Assembly: GCA_001632425.1 (NCBI GenBank)
Contig: KV425565.1
Location: forward strand, 324,016 to 388,015
Direction: 5' to 3'
DNA length: 64,000 bases
Origin: Neolentinus lepideus HHB14362 ss-1
Lineage: Eukaryota; Basidiomycota; Agaricomycetes; Gloeophyllales; Gloeophyllaceae
Numbering within the stretch: position 1 is the stretch's first letter; each line of letters begins with the position of its first letter. This document shows positions 10,804-23,359 of this stretch, in pieces. The translations under genes were made by a program, and so were the position numbers. The notes beneath the pieces are model-generated. The model saw nothing but the letters and a program-made list of their open reading frames with translations, ran no database searches and was not told the DNA's origin.

Positions 10804-12219
10804 TCACAACCCCTCCTTCCCCTTTCCCCTCTTCTTCCACCACCCGATCATACTGGCCTTTCGCAGCAGCTTCTTGACCCTCGCCGCCCGATCCTGGCTC
10901 TCCTTCTCGCCCGGGACCCGCTGCTCTGGTGACATGTTCATAAAAGAGGTCAGAACGGGCGGCACCGAAGGCGTGTTCATGAAGTCAGGACTCCGCTTTT
11001 GGGACATCGGAACTCTCCCTGGTCTATCGCCCAGAACAGGATTGCGGAATGCGGGAATCGCTGGCGACGGGAGCAGCGGAGGCGGCGCGGGCCTCGGAGT
11101 CTGCACGGACCGCGGCGTCGCGGGATTACTGCGAGGTCGGCTGGTCAGCCCTGTCCCAGTCGACGGCCGAGGGCTGGGGATAACGTTGTTGGCGCTCTTC
11201 AGCATGGTACCGACGTGTGGAGGGATATCGGGAAGAGGCGTGTCCCGCCATCGGGACTTATGCACCTGTCTGAGCGCAGCAGCATCCGGCGTGTGGGGCT
11301 GCGAAGCAGGGGAATAGGTATGTCGATCCATCGGCCTGTGCGGTTTCGGGAATTGGGGCCGAGGGGGGGCAAGTGCGGGCTCGTGGGTGCCCAGAGGGCT
11401 TGGAGACGGTGCATGCGCCCTGAGCTTCGCGATGCTGGCCTCGAACCTGTCGAACGCCGAGCAGCGGTTCTCGTGATCTACTGGTATCATCGTCTGCCGG
11501 TTTGGACGCAAGCGGGTATTGGCGTTAGATATTTCGGGGGCGAATATGTCATCGGCTCCTGAGAGCACGCCGCCCTTCATCTCGGGCAGAGAGGATGAAG
11601 GAGCTAATCTGCTCGCGGGAAGATAGGGCTTTGCTTTGAATAGTGCTGACTGAGCGAACGGAGACGAAGGAGCCTCAAAGGCAGGGGATTCGTCTAGCTG
11701 GAGGAAACTGGTTCTGTCTCCGAGAGTCCTTTCTGGCATCGAGGTTGAGGCGAACAAGGCCGCCTGTTGATTTCTGGAGGGAATCATGGGCTGTCCCCGC
11801 TGAGAGGGAGGGGGCACCGGTGCCATAGTTTGACGGCGCTTCGCCTTGGCCGAAACATCCGTGCTGATAGCTTTAGGTTGTGGTTGTGGTTGCAGCGACA
11901 AAGCTGCGTTCGAAGTCTTGTTCCTTAATGTCCGTCCCGGCCGTGCGCTAATACAGCTCTCTGCATCCCAAGACCAATCCGACGCAGCGTCCCAGTCGAC
12001 AGCCAGTGTCCTCCCAGCTCGACTGGCCGGGTAGCCCTGCCTCTTCGGAAGCAAGTTCAGGTTACGACTAGATATAGCGACAAGGGACTCCTGGTGCCTC
12101 AGCTGCTTGCCGGATACGGGCGGTGGAGGCAGAGGAAATTCGTAGACTGAGCAAGCAGTGGAGTTGTAGCCGTCTAGAAGCGGCGAGTCCGCGATTATGG
12201 TAGGTGGATTAGGTATCAT
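10804..12219 (-). CDS. disordered Pro/Ser-rich protein of unknown function
   Basis: An intact 471-residue frame with no recognised domain. It is rich in Pro, Ser, Arg and Gln, with SP and TP pairs throughout (for example PSPSPLGTHEP), which suggests a largely unstructured phosphoprotein. The C-terminus is different: a short basic amphipathic patch VKKLLRKASMIGWWKKRGKGK that could bind membrane lipid or nucleic acid. No signal peptide or membrane helix. The ATG at 12219 follows a purine-rich stretch that could also be a 3' splice site, so an upstream exon is possible. Function unknown. Confidence 0.6.
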   Translation of the reverse strand: MIPNPPTIIADSPLLDGYNSTACSVYEFPLPPPPVSGKQLRHQESLVAISSRNLNLLPKRQGYPASRAGRTLAVDWDAASDWSWDAESCISARPGRTLRNKTSNAALSLQPQPQPKAISTDVSAKAKRRQTMAPVPPPSQRGQPMIPSRNQQAALFASTSMPERTLGDRTSFLQLDESPAFEAPSSPFAQSALFKAKPYLPASRLAPSSSLPEMKGGVLSGADDIFAPEISNANTRLRPNRQTMIPVDHENRCSAFDRFEASIAKLRAHAPSPSPLGTHEPALAPPRPQFPKPHRPMDRHTYSPASQPHTPDAAALRQVHKSRWRDTPLPDIPPHVGTMLKSANNVIPSPRPSTGTGLTSRPRSNPATPRSVQTPRPAPPPLLPSPAIPAFRNPVLGDRPGRVPMSQKRSPDFMNTPSVPPVLTSFMNMSPEQRVPGEKESQDRAARVKKLLRKASMIGWWKKRGKGKEGL

Positions 12220-13451
12220 ACTTTTGGCCTTGATGCTCTTGACTAGCGTTGGCGAAGGGGTTCGGAAAGTCGTAAATGTAGTGAATCTACAGTATACTAG
12301 CGAGAAAGAGAAAATGAATCGCTGCGAAACTTGTGTAGATCGCGTCTGACTTACATAGATGATAAATAGGGGGTCAGCGAATATTACAGACTTTTCGGGG
12401 ATTTATATTTACATGGAAACACCTGGCAACGCGACAGACGCTTCAGTACGACATACTGATGAACATATACAACACGAGTTATAGGGACTTACAGCGACAA
12501 AGACGCCGTCGTGGTGGTCGGGAAGAATGCGACACAACTCCGATTCAAACGCGAGGCGGGAGCAAATCCGTAGTACCGCTTATGGTAAATGGCGTGGTTC
12601 GCCTCTGGTACAGTCTACCATCGACTTTGCTTGCCAACTGCCACTTAATGTCCACCCGCAAGGTGCATATACTCAGTTTTCTTCTCTGTAGCAAATATAC
12701 TCGGAAGTTGTGGAACTAGCGCAGCGGATCTTGCAGCTCGACTCTCGGTCCTTGATTAGCCCTCGAAAGTTGATATTCACGACACCAGGTTGAGCTTCTA
12801 TGGCCTGGTATGTGGGAGACAGTCAAATATGCATTATAAGATGTTGATATACTGATATTCCGTGCGCCTCTTAGCCCTGCACGGGAGACAACGGGGGGCA
12901 GTGACAACATTGCACAGCAATCAGATCAGAAGGAAGGAGTCGTGAGTCAATTTCATTTGGAATCGACACCAACTTTTATAACTCATACGACATTCTTTAT
13001 CTTCATATCTTTTCATCTTAGAGCTGTTACGGCCGAAGTCACTAACTCTCAGCTATGCTTCGACCCACCTTCATGTTCACCTAAGATTTCAATCAACCTC
13101 CCATACATCAAACTCCGTAAGAGGTTCATTAATCTGTTCAAATCTATCTTCTGATGCCTGTCGCGACGCGCTTGTGTCCCAAACTACAGGCGGCGCGTTG
13201 AGGTATCTGTCCGAACAACCCGCGTCTGGTCACGTGCTTTACCTCTCAGGTCAAGCATTCGCCCAAATCGGGGCGCTCAGTTATCTGCCGCAGCTTCGTC
13301 GACAGTGTTATGGTACTGTGCCTGGTCTATTATGAGGTAATAATGGCAGTGCTATCTTATCACCACATGCCGCCATGTTATGACTATTAATGATCGACCA
13401 TAAGTACCCAGCATGGGAAGGGTCCATTCTCGACTGAACATCTCACCAGCA
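12220..13451. other. intergenic, no gene seen
   Basis: Divergent upstream regions of the disordered protein gene and the bleomycin hydrolase gene. Short frames only (60-90 codons) without features of real genes. Confidence 0.55.
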
Positions 13452-15245
13452 ATGGGTTCTGCTCCTTCCAAGCCTGCCCCTGCCTCTCAAGTCGTTCCCA
13501 GCGACGGCGAGAAACAGTCTCTCGTAGACTCCTTTTCGTCTCTCCATGTCTCTGAGCCCGAAGCAGCACCGCTCTCGGCTGATGGTTCCTTGTCGCTCTC
13601 CAATATCTCGTCCTGGGAATCGTCGCTGGCCTCAGATTCCAAGACTCAGCTCGCCCGCACTGTCCTCGCGCAGTCGAACATCAAGTCGATCCTGACTTCC
13701 CGATCGGCGATTATCAAGGACTCGCATGTCTTCAATACCGAGGTGGACTTCAAGACGGACCCTATTACCAACCAGAAGAGCAGTGGGAGATGCTGGCTGT
13801 TTGCTACCACGAACGTTCTGCGGTACAACGTCATGAAGAAGCTGGATTTGAAGGATTTCCAGTGCTCTCAGGTGAGACTACTTCCCCAGTTGAGATGATA
13901 GTAAGAATGCTAACACCGGCTGCACTTGCAGTCTTATCTCTTCTTCTATGACAAGCTGAATAAGGCGAACTATTACCTGGAGCTGTCCCTTCAACTGGCA
14001 GATCTCCCCCTGGATGATCGTCTGGTTGATAACCTTTCTGGTGATCTCATCAGCGATGGCGGCCAATGGGACATGGCAGTCAATATCTTGGAGGTGCGCA
14101 GGTTTTCCTCACTGTGTCTAAAGTCGCCCGAAGATATCTAAATCTCTGCACACAGAACTACGGCATCGTCCCACAAGTTCTGTACCCCGAGTCCACTCAC
14201 TCATCTCTATCCTCGCCCCTGAACACCCTGCTCAAGACCAAACTCCGCGAGCACGCTCTAATCCTGCGCGACCTCTCCGCCTCACTCAAGGCGTCCTCTC
14301 TCTCTGCAGACCAGATGCAGGCCACCCTTCGCTCCAAGAAGGAAGAGCTCCTGAAGGAGGTCTACACCGTCATGACCGCGACGCTCGGTGTTCCCCCGCG
14401 GCCCGACGAGACCTTCACCTACGACTACTATGACAAGGACAGCAAGGCACATGCGTGGACGGGCACACCGCTCCAGTTCTACAAGGCCTTCGCGAGCAGG
14501 CAGTACGCTCCGTCGTCGTGTTTCTCCTTGATCAACGATCCGCGGAACGATTTCGGAAAGCTATACACGGTGGATAAGCTGGGGAACGTGTGGGGCGGCC
14601 GGCCGGTGCTGTACGTGAACACCGAGATTGACAACTTGAAGAAGGCGGTGGTGGACATGGTCAAGGCGGGCGTGCCGGTCTTCTTTGGTTGCGACGTCGG
14701 CCAGTTCTCGGAGAACGGCAACGGAATTATGGACATCGATCTGATGGAATACGAGGTGCGACTTCGTGTTGAGAGGATGCAGGGAGGTTGTCACTGACGC
14801 TGCCTACAGAATGCGTTCAATATCAAGTTCGGGTTGACGAAGGCGCAGAGGCTGCAGGTTAACGAGTCCGCGATGACGCACGCGATGGTCATCTCGGGCG
14901 TCCACCTTGACGCCTCGGGCAACCCCGTCAGATACAAGGTGGAGAACTCGTGGGGCCCCGACGTAGGCGACAAGGGGTACTTTGTCATGACGGACAAGTG
15001 GTTCGAGCAGTACGTACTCCGCCCTGGAATCAGACTATTCGCACTTCCTGCGTACTGACAATACCTATGAAGGTTTGTGTATCAGGTTGTGGTCCCCAAG
15101 GCGCTCGCGCCGAAAGAGCTTGTCAAGGTGTATGAGAGCGGGGATGCGGTTGTTTTGCCGCACTGGGATCCTATGGTATGTGACGGTTGAACGTTACCTA
15201 GTTTTCGCGAGACTCACTCATATATTTCAGGGTGCGTTGGCGTAA
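13452..15245 (+). CDS. BLH1: bleomycin hydrolase (cysteine aminopeptidase, C1B)
   Basis: Six exons (13452-13871, 13932-14093, 14156-14755, 14810-15009, 15073-15175, 15231-15245) give 499 residues. This papain-fold aminopeptidase works as a self-compartmentalised hexamer in the cytosol, trims peptides and detoxifies homocysteine thiolactone and bleomycin. The catalytic triad is complete: Cys114 in SGRCWLFA, His418 in THAMVISGV and Asn440 in VENSWG. The C-terminal exon encodes only GALA plus stop; in the yeast enzyme the C-terminal residues lie in the active site and set aminopeptidase specificity. I chose the ATG at 13452 because it yields MGSAPSKP, a plausible N-myristoylation signal; an in-frame ATG at 13413 would add 13 residues. 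Confidence 0.93.
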
Positions 15246-15524
15246 ACCGATATTGACAGGTGTGCATAGGATGCCTTTTGCTTTTGTACATATATGTATC
15301 GATATGTATGGGCTGGGCTTATCCGAGGGACACCATTATTTGGTTTATTTGTGAATATAGTAGTCTGCCATAACGCACTGGGGAAGACCATCTGACGCTA
15401 GATGAAACTGACCACTGCACTGTGCGAATCAGGTTACTGTAGTCCGTGGAGATGGATCGTAAATGTGGTAATAAATAGTAAGTAGTGTCCTTCCGATGCC
15501 CAAAGACGAAACGAACGAGAGCGA

Positions 15525-16925
15525 CTAGAAATAGAGGCCAACCCAGCCAAGGTCACTCTTGACAACCAAGCGGTCCTCTCCGTCCTTGTTACCTACCCAT
15601 CGATCATTCTTGTCCTGGCCAATGCCGCCCTGCACATTGCGCATGGAGTAGCTCTTGGCCTGGAAGCTGACGGGGCCATTGAAGCCAGACTCCTTGTATG
15701 TCAAGTATATGTCTCCGTTGCTCTGAGACTCGTGCTTGCTGTTGATCGGGCGGTGAACGCTGCCTTGTAGGTAAGTTATATCAGTGCGTCCATGGCCTGT
15801 GTGCGTGTGGAGCATGGCTGCGGGCATCTGGGGGAAGTCATCGTCGTCCTCATCATCATCCGCAGAGACAGCTACAGGGTGTATGCGCGCATTGAGCACA
15901 CCGTTACCGCGGCGCGTGCTGAGGCTCGTGCTTTCGACGACCGGAACGTCGCCGGCAATCCAGCCGGTGTAAACCTCGAGGCCGTAGTCCTTCGCTTGGA
16001 TGTGCATGTTAGGGAAGAGCAAGTTCTCGCCGACCTCAGCCGCCATAGAGAACATCCCGATCTTGAGGCTGTCGAGCGTCGCGATCTCGGGGACGTCAGC
16101 GAACTTGATATGTGCGGGAGCGCCGGTCTTGATCTCCAGATCACGAAGAGACTGGGGGATGAAGAGGGTCATGTCGTAGCGCATGCAGGAAGTGACGTGT
16201 TGCGGCATGAGTGAGGGAATGGGAGATTTCAGGGTGAATTTACTGCCGTCATCGGCACTACCGACTTCAAGGTAGTCGAAAAGGACCTCATCGTCGGTAC
16301 GGATGCTAATTTCGTATTTGATGCCGGTTTGCCCGCTGGCCTCTGTGGGATACGGAGAAAGGACCAGAGTCCCGACAGCGGCACCACGGATATCTAGCGT
16401 ATGCTCATGGTCCGAATTCATAGGAATAGTGTAGGTGAGCTTGGAGGACGAGTTATAGAGGTGACTGGCGGCCGGGGCTATGCAACCGAGAGAGACACTG
16501 TACTCCGGCATGTGATCCAATCCAGTGGGAGCGGGCTAAGACGATTATTAGCGAATGCACAGACCGCGGGAGAGAGGGATTTACAGTAAGCGCCCAGATA
16601 ACGAGCTTGCCGATGTTCCAAAGCATGAAGATGCCTAGCACAATGCCAAAGGCCTTCCAGAACAAACCACAGCTAATAGGACTTAGTCCACCTAATCCCT
16701 ACGGGGTAGATTGATAGCGTACTTCATTCCACAACAGACGCAGCACTGTTTCGACCTCTTTCGCTTTAGCCTAGCCGCCGGAATATCAGTGTCGAGCTGA
16801 CCCATAGCAGGCGCGTGCGTCGGAGTGTCATCGAGAGCAATTCTGCCTTCCTCTTGCGACAACTCCTGGTCTAACGATGTGAATTCATTAGTATCTCTGG
16901 AGGTAGTAAAAGCTCGATCATACAA
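15525..16925 (-). CDS. membrane-anchored basidiomycete protein of unknown function
   Basis: At least three exons on the minus strand. The first (about 16735-16925) encodes a cytosolic acidic region ending in a basic, Cys-rich motif KRSKQCCVCCG. The second (about 16585-16670) is a membrane helix, FGIVLGIFMLWNIGKLVIWAL. The third (15525 to about 16537) begins near DHMPEYSVSLGC and runs about 330 residues as a beta-rich region without a catalytic motif; an acidic DDDEDDDD loop interrupts it at about 15850-15870. Topology predicts a type II protein with the long domain outside or in the lumen. The start is uncertain: the frame opens at TTG 16925 after a stop, and the first in-frame ATG encodes MGQLDTDIP at about 16803. 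Function unknown. Confidence 0.65.
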
Positions 16926-17577
16926 TCATTCCAATGCTCCTTAAACTTCAAGGCGGTCGTGACTACTCCGACCATACCCCAAAATGTGAAGGTCTTCGCT
17001 ACACCGTCGTTCGGCATACCAAGGTGCGATGTTAAAAGAAAGTAAAAGGTCGGATGCTAGGAGGAAAATGAGGAATTAAGAGAGACTCAGAGTCCTTGTT
17101 GTGAGGCGCCGGGAAAGATCTGCAGGTGTGCCTAGCCTCTCTCGGGCCCTGGCCTTTCTTTTATTTCATTGCCAACGATAGCTAGCGCTCGTGACTAGCT
17201 TCTGAGATCTGAGGCCTGAGGTCCATAGTGTACCGCCTGCGAGTGTGTTATTGCACGATTCGAATTAATGCGAACGGCGCAACTCATCGCATTTGGAATG
17301 ACCTTGTGAGCTCACTAGTCCTTCCTTCGGTGCGTTGATCAAGCGGAGCGGGCCTTGGTCGTAAACCCTACGTCTTCATATACGTACTGCCCTTCTTGTC
17401 GACTAAGTACAGGGGAGTATCCACCATGGCTCTGGTAAAACTACCACATCCCGATGCTAGGGGATTAGCCCAGTCCTCAAAAGGTCGACACTCTACCCAA
17501 TTGCGCAAGACTCGTCAGTCGCTTTATCTTCAACGATCTCCCGTATTCAATCTTTCCAATCATGTAGAAGATCTAAC
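16926..17577. other. divergent intergenic region
   Basis: Lies between two divergent genes and should contain both promoters. A short minus-strand frame at about 16940-17020 (MPNDGVAKTFTFWG) could be an extra 5' exon of the membrane-anchored protein, but its phase does not join. Confidence 0.45.
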
Positions 17578-19093
17578 ATGTTAGAGAAGCTGCCCGACGA
17601 AATCCTGCTCTACACGATGCGAGGGTTCCGTGTAAGGGATTTGCTAAGTCTCCGTGCTGTCTGTATTCCTCCATCCCACTATATTCTTTCCTTTCTCGTA
17701 CCTTCTCATCTCTCTTGTCCCTCAGACGTGTAGGCACACATGCCGTGTCCTAGAGGACCCTGGAGTTTGGAATGATGCCATATGTGCTATTCTCGCCTTG
17801 CCCCGGTCTGTGGTATGCACCGTCCTCAATGGTGCAACGCTGGCGGAAATTAGACATCGCGCAGCGAGGGTTCAAATCGTCAATGAGAATTGGGCTCATA
17901 CCCGTAGCCATCCCCGCCACATCCGGACGTACCGATGGCACATGTTGCGCGACATTCAGATACTCCCTGGAGGCGACTGGCTTGTATGCGTATTAATGGA
18001 TGGCACTTTAGAAATGCGAAGATCAGACCGCTCCTTGCAGGCTGTAGTCTCCATCCAGTGCGCCCTAGACGTATTGGGGTTGACGTCAAGTACAACCGCA
18101 GCGTCTCCCCGAGGCACCTTCTGGGTGTCATTTCACTGTACCGAGAGGTACGCTCCACTGTGACCTGCTCAGATCCTTATCGACGTCATTTATTAGACTT
18201 TACGTCTACGAGGTGGTCGTCTATCCCAATCCTTCCTTACGGATGATGCTAGTGATATCCACAGCCGACTTGGGCCCAGGGGTGAGAAGCTTCCGTAATG
18301 CTTCAATTGCTGGCAACATCCTCGCGTTTGACTGCCTTTGCGTCGGTCGGGATATGCTCTGCCTCAGAACCATTATCCCGGATGGTGACGCAGGACGAGA
18401 ACAAGCCGCCTTTCTATACGTGTGTTCCCTCAACCAAGCTCTCAGAAGGCATCATAATCTAATGTCTGACAGGACAAGAGCAACTGTATATTACACATCT
18501 TGAGCAGCCGTACTGTCCTTCTGTCCGATGCGAGCAGCATCGAAGTCCACAGAATAGCTGGCCTACGCCCCATGACCGATTCCCTCGATTTAGCAATTGT
18601 GGAGAGCGCAATCATCTTCAGTCAAAAGCTCGAAGTGACATCCCCGGGCAATCTGAGCGGGAGCCCCGTTGTATGGGATAGTACGAATGGAGGGCACGTC
18701 GGATCTTTGACGTTCCTTGGACCAGGTGTATTACACATCATCCAGCCCTCGGACGACCTGGAGGACTATGCGTTGCGGTCCTTCCGAGTTCCTGAGGTTC
18801 TCGCGTCGTATCCAGCAGTGGGACGCCGGTGCGGCCTTTCCGCTCAAATTGAATGGGGGCGTGGTCTCGTTTTCTGGACGGTGCAACACCCGGAGGTGGT
18901 AGGTCTCACCGAGGACGAGGGAGCGCAGTTCGCTGTTGCTACCAAGTGTGTTCCTCTTGGGCATTTCGTTGTGGACGAGATCAATCATCTGGCCCCCATT
19001 GCCACTAGAATCGATGAATGGACCGGACGTGCATGTCTCATCCTCGAGGACGGGCCAGACCATCGATCGCTGTCCATTCTGGATGTAATATAA
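17578..19093 (+). CDS. F-box protein
   Basis: Four exons (17578-17658, 17726-18147, 18197-18419, 18473-19093) join in frame to 448 residues. The N-terminus MLEKLPDEILLYTM is an F-box start, with LLSLR completing the helix across intron 1 (LRA-TCRHTC). F-box proteins recruit substrates to the Skp1-Cul1 ubiquitin ligase. The remainder has alternating hydrophobic strands resembling a degenerate beta-propeller with motifs such as GDWLVCVLMDGTLEMRR, as in many Agaricomycete F-box proteins, but no clear WD repeat. Substrate unknown. It is convergent with the transporter gene downstream, 221 bp apart. Confidence 0.82.
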
Positions 19094-19314
19094 AAGTTCT
19101 CAATAACTGTTCTGAGATCGACATACTGCTGACCTTATCGTTTTCCAGATTTCTGGTTTCCAGCGAAAATCTCATGTGTGATTGTATGTACACTGGAAAT
19201 TTTGATACTGATACTATGCACAAGCACTGCGGTTCCACTGCAATTAGCCAGATAATACTGGAGTAGTAGTAGTAATGTACAATAAGCCAAGTCGTCCATT
19301 GTTCTGTCTTTCAA

Positions 19315-21175
19315 TCAATCTCCCTTAGTCCATTCGCCGAATTCCTCGTCCCCAGTGTCGCGGGCCAGAGTAACATCCGAGGACGTTGACCGCCTGTGAG
19401 TCTGCACGTGAATCTCGCGTTCCTCACCATGCTCTTCGTCTGCATTCATCAAAGCAGCAACTTCGTCACTCACGCGGCTGCCGGATGGCAAGGGACGGGG
19501 TGGCGCTTCGTGCTCTGGCTCGTCCTCATCGTCACTTGCATCGCCGACTTGCCACACGACCTCTTGGTTCTCGACGTCGCCCTCGGGTCTGAGACCCTCT
19601 TCCTCTTCTGCATCACCCTTAGCTTTTTTAACTGTTCTTCGCCCAGAAGGGATGGAGGATAGCCTGGTTGCTCCTGCCGGTCGCTTGGGTTCTGGCTTCT
19701 TGTGGGTAAGGAGTACCACGCCGGAGATGAGGATGAGCATGGAGATGAAGATGAGGAAAAGCGTCCATGACTGGTATGCATCTACTTCGTCGTTGAATAT
19801 CTACATAACTGCACATTCAGAGAACTTGAACTCCAGCAACGACCATAGTTAGACGTACCAACGAATCCAGGAAGCCAGTCGCCGTGTAGACGCCGTAAAA
19901 CACTGGCACAACAAGAGTGGAATCGTAAACCTTGAGACCCTTGTTCAGACATATAATCTGAAAGACAGCAGTCGCTGCTAAGAGAATGAAAGTGAAGATT
20001 GAAGACGCATGTCCGAACTGATTGCCAAGATTCTCATGCGACAGACTTCCAGAGATTAGCTTGACACTTCAAAATTAAATAAGTAATAGATGCAATAATT
20101 ATAAGAGAGAAGCGTACGAGGCTTTGGCGAACACAAGACAGCCTCCGGCCAGGCCACCTCCACAGCACGCCCAACCAATGCCCAGAGTCCAGGCAATCTG
20201 CTTGTCATCTTGCGCGGCAGTCCAAAGTTCAAGTTTCTCTCCAATCCACACCATAGCTTTTGCCCACGCAACTCCAACTTTGGCTCCGAATCCGACACCG
20301 GGAGGGATGTTGCGCCGTCCGCTCATGCCGGCGAACGGCTCGGCACTAAGATCTGACCGGGAGCTCAGGACGGCATCCAGTTGGGATGTAAAGATGAAGA
20401 GAAATATGAGGGCGAAAGCCATAAGGAAGAAGAAGCTGAGCCATCCACTACGTGTCCACAAATGGGTAAGGTGTGCCACATCCGTCTCCGAGGCAAGTCC
20501 ACTATTGATGGAGCCAAAGGCAACGATGCCAATGACTCCTAAAATTACTACTATGGTGCCCTATGTTGCAGGTTGAGCAGGTCGCCATATGTCTGAGAAA
20601 GGGACGCTTACGTATACGTCGTTACTCGTAACAGGCGTGCCAACCAGGAATCTCGCAAATAAGAAGTTAAATATGAGTGATGTAGATCCAAGGGGAGCAA
20701 CGTATTCTGTAATTCTGTTAGGCGGTTGTCATGGCCGGTATGAGGGCACATACCCGCTCTCATGTATTCGAGCGCTAGCGTACTGCCGATTAGTTGGGAT
20801 AGGCTAGTTCCAGAGATGTCAGTAGGGACCAGACCTGCAAGAAATGACTACGCACATATAGAGCGCCATTCCGAGCAGCCACAAGGGTCTCAGCCAATCT
20901 TTCCTTCGTGAGGCTTTGGGGATAGTACTTGTGCGAACCTACGCTCAGCAGTTAGACGGGAATAACGCACCTCACAACGGGCTACGTACATGATCCAGCT
21001 TTGTCAAGTTCAGTCCAGCAGCATTCAAGATAGATGCAAGTAATATGATAGAAAGACCAATGATAAACGCGACCACAGGACTCGCGCGCCGCGCTGGAAT
21101 ATTGTCATGATCCTGCGTTAACTCGTCCTCCCATATTGTGCCGGATGGCCCTGAAGCAGTCGTAGTCGCTGACAT
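19315..21175 (-). CDS. NIPA-family magnesium transporter
   Basis: A multi-exon minus-strand gene. Exon 1 (20990-21175) encodes MSATTTASG and the first helix PVVAFIIGLSIILLASILNA. Later exons read as consecutive helices, including WLSFFFLMAFALIFLFIF (about 20390-20450) and the Gly-rich WTLGIGWACCGGGLAGGCL (about 20130-20195), and the gene ends with MLILISGVVLLTHKK at about 19740. Helix order and the late-region VPVFYGVY-like segment match NIPA/DUF803 proteins, which move Mg2+ across the plasma or endosomal membrane. The C-terminal tail (about 125 residues) is acidic and hydrophilic (DAEEEEG, DDEDEPEHEAP), extending beyond the core family. Several introns are short; I did not phase all of them. 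Confidence 0.8.
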
Positions 21176-21387
21176 GTCTATAAAGGCCGGGTATACTGTG
21201 ATGGAAGCGCAGAGAGCTCCTGCACGTCGTCCAAGATGAATCAAAGAAGTCTACAAGGTCGCAGTTGGCATTAAAGCGTTGTCTCAGCCACTGCCCTCGC
21301 ACGCGGAGCGCGGAGTTGGCCGTCGCTGGCCTGTCGCGTGCCGTCCGATCCCTCTTATTCAACCCTCCGAGCTAGACACCGCACGCG

Positions 21388-23311
21388 ATGGATGCGATCA
21401 TCGTCAAATTGAAGGCTATTGCAGAAGCAAGCAAGTCGGAGACCGTAAAGACCGTTATCAAACATTTGCAAGCCCATCCGAACGTGTCACGGGATATTCT
21501 ACTTGCAGATTTCGACGCTTTGCAGGCAGAAGGCTTATGGCATAAATCAGAAGAAAACGACAGGTTATTACAAGATTTGCGTGCGTGTTTGACGGAGAAG
21601 ACTTCGCATAGTTCGAAGACATACGGTCGAGATATATCTATAGTTCAAGTCCCTGACGAACACAGTCCAACTCTGCCCCCGATGCATATCTCTGCCCTTC
21701 CGCCCGAGCTTTGCGATGTGCTCAATCAAGTCTTCTACCTGCATGTGCTTGCGAACGAACCAGAGCGTATCCTTCCCCCAGGAAAGTCGCTGTTATCCAT
21801 GGTAGCTCGTCCCCATGCTCAGGCCGAGCATGGGAGCGACGGCGTACACAATCTGAGAGCCAGAGTTGAGGACATCGTGCGCAGAGCTTTCTGGGACGAG
21901 GTGCGATTCCTGTAGAAGTCCCACTCATGTCCCTCCTGATATTCGTCATCAGGCCCTGGAGGCTTTGTCCAACCCTGCCGCCTCATCTCAAGTGCACCGA
22001 ATTCAGGCGCTGTATAAGGATCTTTACGAAGCCCTAAAGTTCCTTCTTCCTCCTAAACATCCTGTGCTACACACCCTTGGATCACCGCTGTCCCCGACTT
22101 CATCGCCACTGCTCTCCGCAGTCACTCACCTACAAGAGGTCGTAATGGCTCTTCGGGAACGCTGCGCTCCGGCTCGAGATTCCGATATTAATGCACTTCT
22201 CCACCGCCTTGATGACGCCAATTCAGCAGTGCCTCACACGGAGATAGCAAAGATAGTGGTCGACGTAGTCAGGTCCATCTTGAACTTCGCAGATGTTATG
22301 AAAGATGATCTTGCTCAATTCGTACTGGGGACGATGGGCGAGAAACAAGTGAGATCCGCCATTACGCAGGAAGCCAAACTACGGGAACGGCAACTGGTCA
22401 TAGAGTTCTGGAGTATTCAACGCACCGAGCACATGTGGACGCAGTGGGTCGCCCAGCTCAAAGCTACCTATGCGACTCTCGAAAGCATTCCTAGTCGTCG
22501 CAGATGGATTCCCCGTCTTATAGAGGCGATGGGGTCAATTGTCGCAGTATCATGTCCGGACTTACCACCTGTAGCGCAGGACGACATGACTACGACAGAC
22601 GAAGACAGCAATGTCCTACCACCGCCCCTCTTTTTCTGTGGGCCGTCTCTGCTGTACATACAGAACTTCCTGCAGGCGCTTGTCATAGCAGCAGCCCTTC
22701 GATCACTCACCCGTCTAGCGCCATTCCCACCAAAGCCATCAGATGCGTCGAGTTCATTGCCTATGAATGTTTCCTTCATGGATCGGGTGTGGACACTCCT
22801 GAAAGCGGAAATAGATGGAGAAGAAGGATCGGGGGATACCAAACTAATCAACCTTGCGGATGAGGTCTTGCGGGCACGGAAATCGACTGGAGACACCCTT
22901 GAAGCAGCGGAGGAAGAGAAACTGCGTGCTGCTGTGGGGCGGACATTGCAGATCCATGACCCAGTCTACATACTGTTGCAGAAAAGACTTCTGAGCACAG
23001 TATCAGCGAGGCTGCTGCAGACATCCCAGAGTCCGCCGCCTCTGGTTCCAGCGCACCTCCAGAGCGGCCGTGAAAGACCTGGGAAGAGATCACGGCTGAT
23101 TATTGACGATGAAACAGAGGAGCGCGAGAGGACACCGGAGGGAGAGGTCATAATCAAGGGCTTCGAAGATCCCGTCCTGGTAAAGGCCATAGGCGAAGTA
23201 CTGGCTCGACTTCGTTCGATCGTGGAGTGGACGAGGGACATCTGGTCTGACTTCACAGACAGGGAACCCTCAGCCGATACACGAACACATACACACCAAG
23301 AGACGCCTTAA
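21388..23311 (+). CDS. Tcp11/SOK1-family protein
   Basis: Two exons (21388-21900 and 21953-23311) join in frame to 623 residues. The middle contains the family signature ERCAPARDSDINAL followed by a helix and LNFADVMKDDLAQFVLGTM, which matches the T-complex-11 (Tcp11) domain shared with yeast Sok1. Sok1 was found as a suppressor of cAMP-kinase defects, so a link to PKA signalling is possible but not shown here. The protein is mostly helical, lacks a signal peptide and has an acidic, basic-flanked stretch RSRLIIDDETEERERTP near the C-terminus. Convergent with the TFIIH gene; the stops are only about 50 bases apart, so the transcripts may overlap. Confidence 0.78.
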
Positions 23312-23359
23312 ATTATTCTTATTGCGTGTATTCTATCAGCATGGAGGACAGCGTCTGCG

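Noticed and set aside
17868..17882. tRNA B-box-like GGTTCAAATCG
   Set aside because: Lies in the coding exon of the F-box gene and has no A box or stems.
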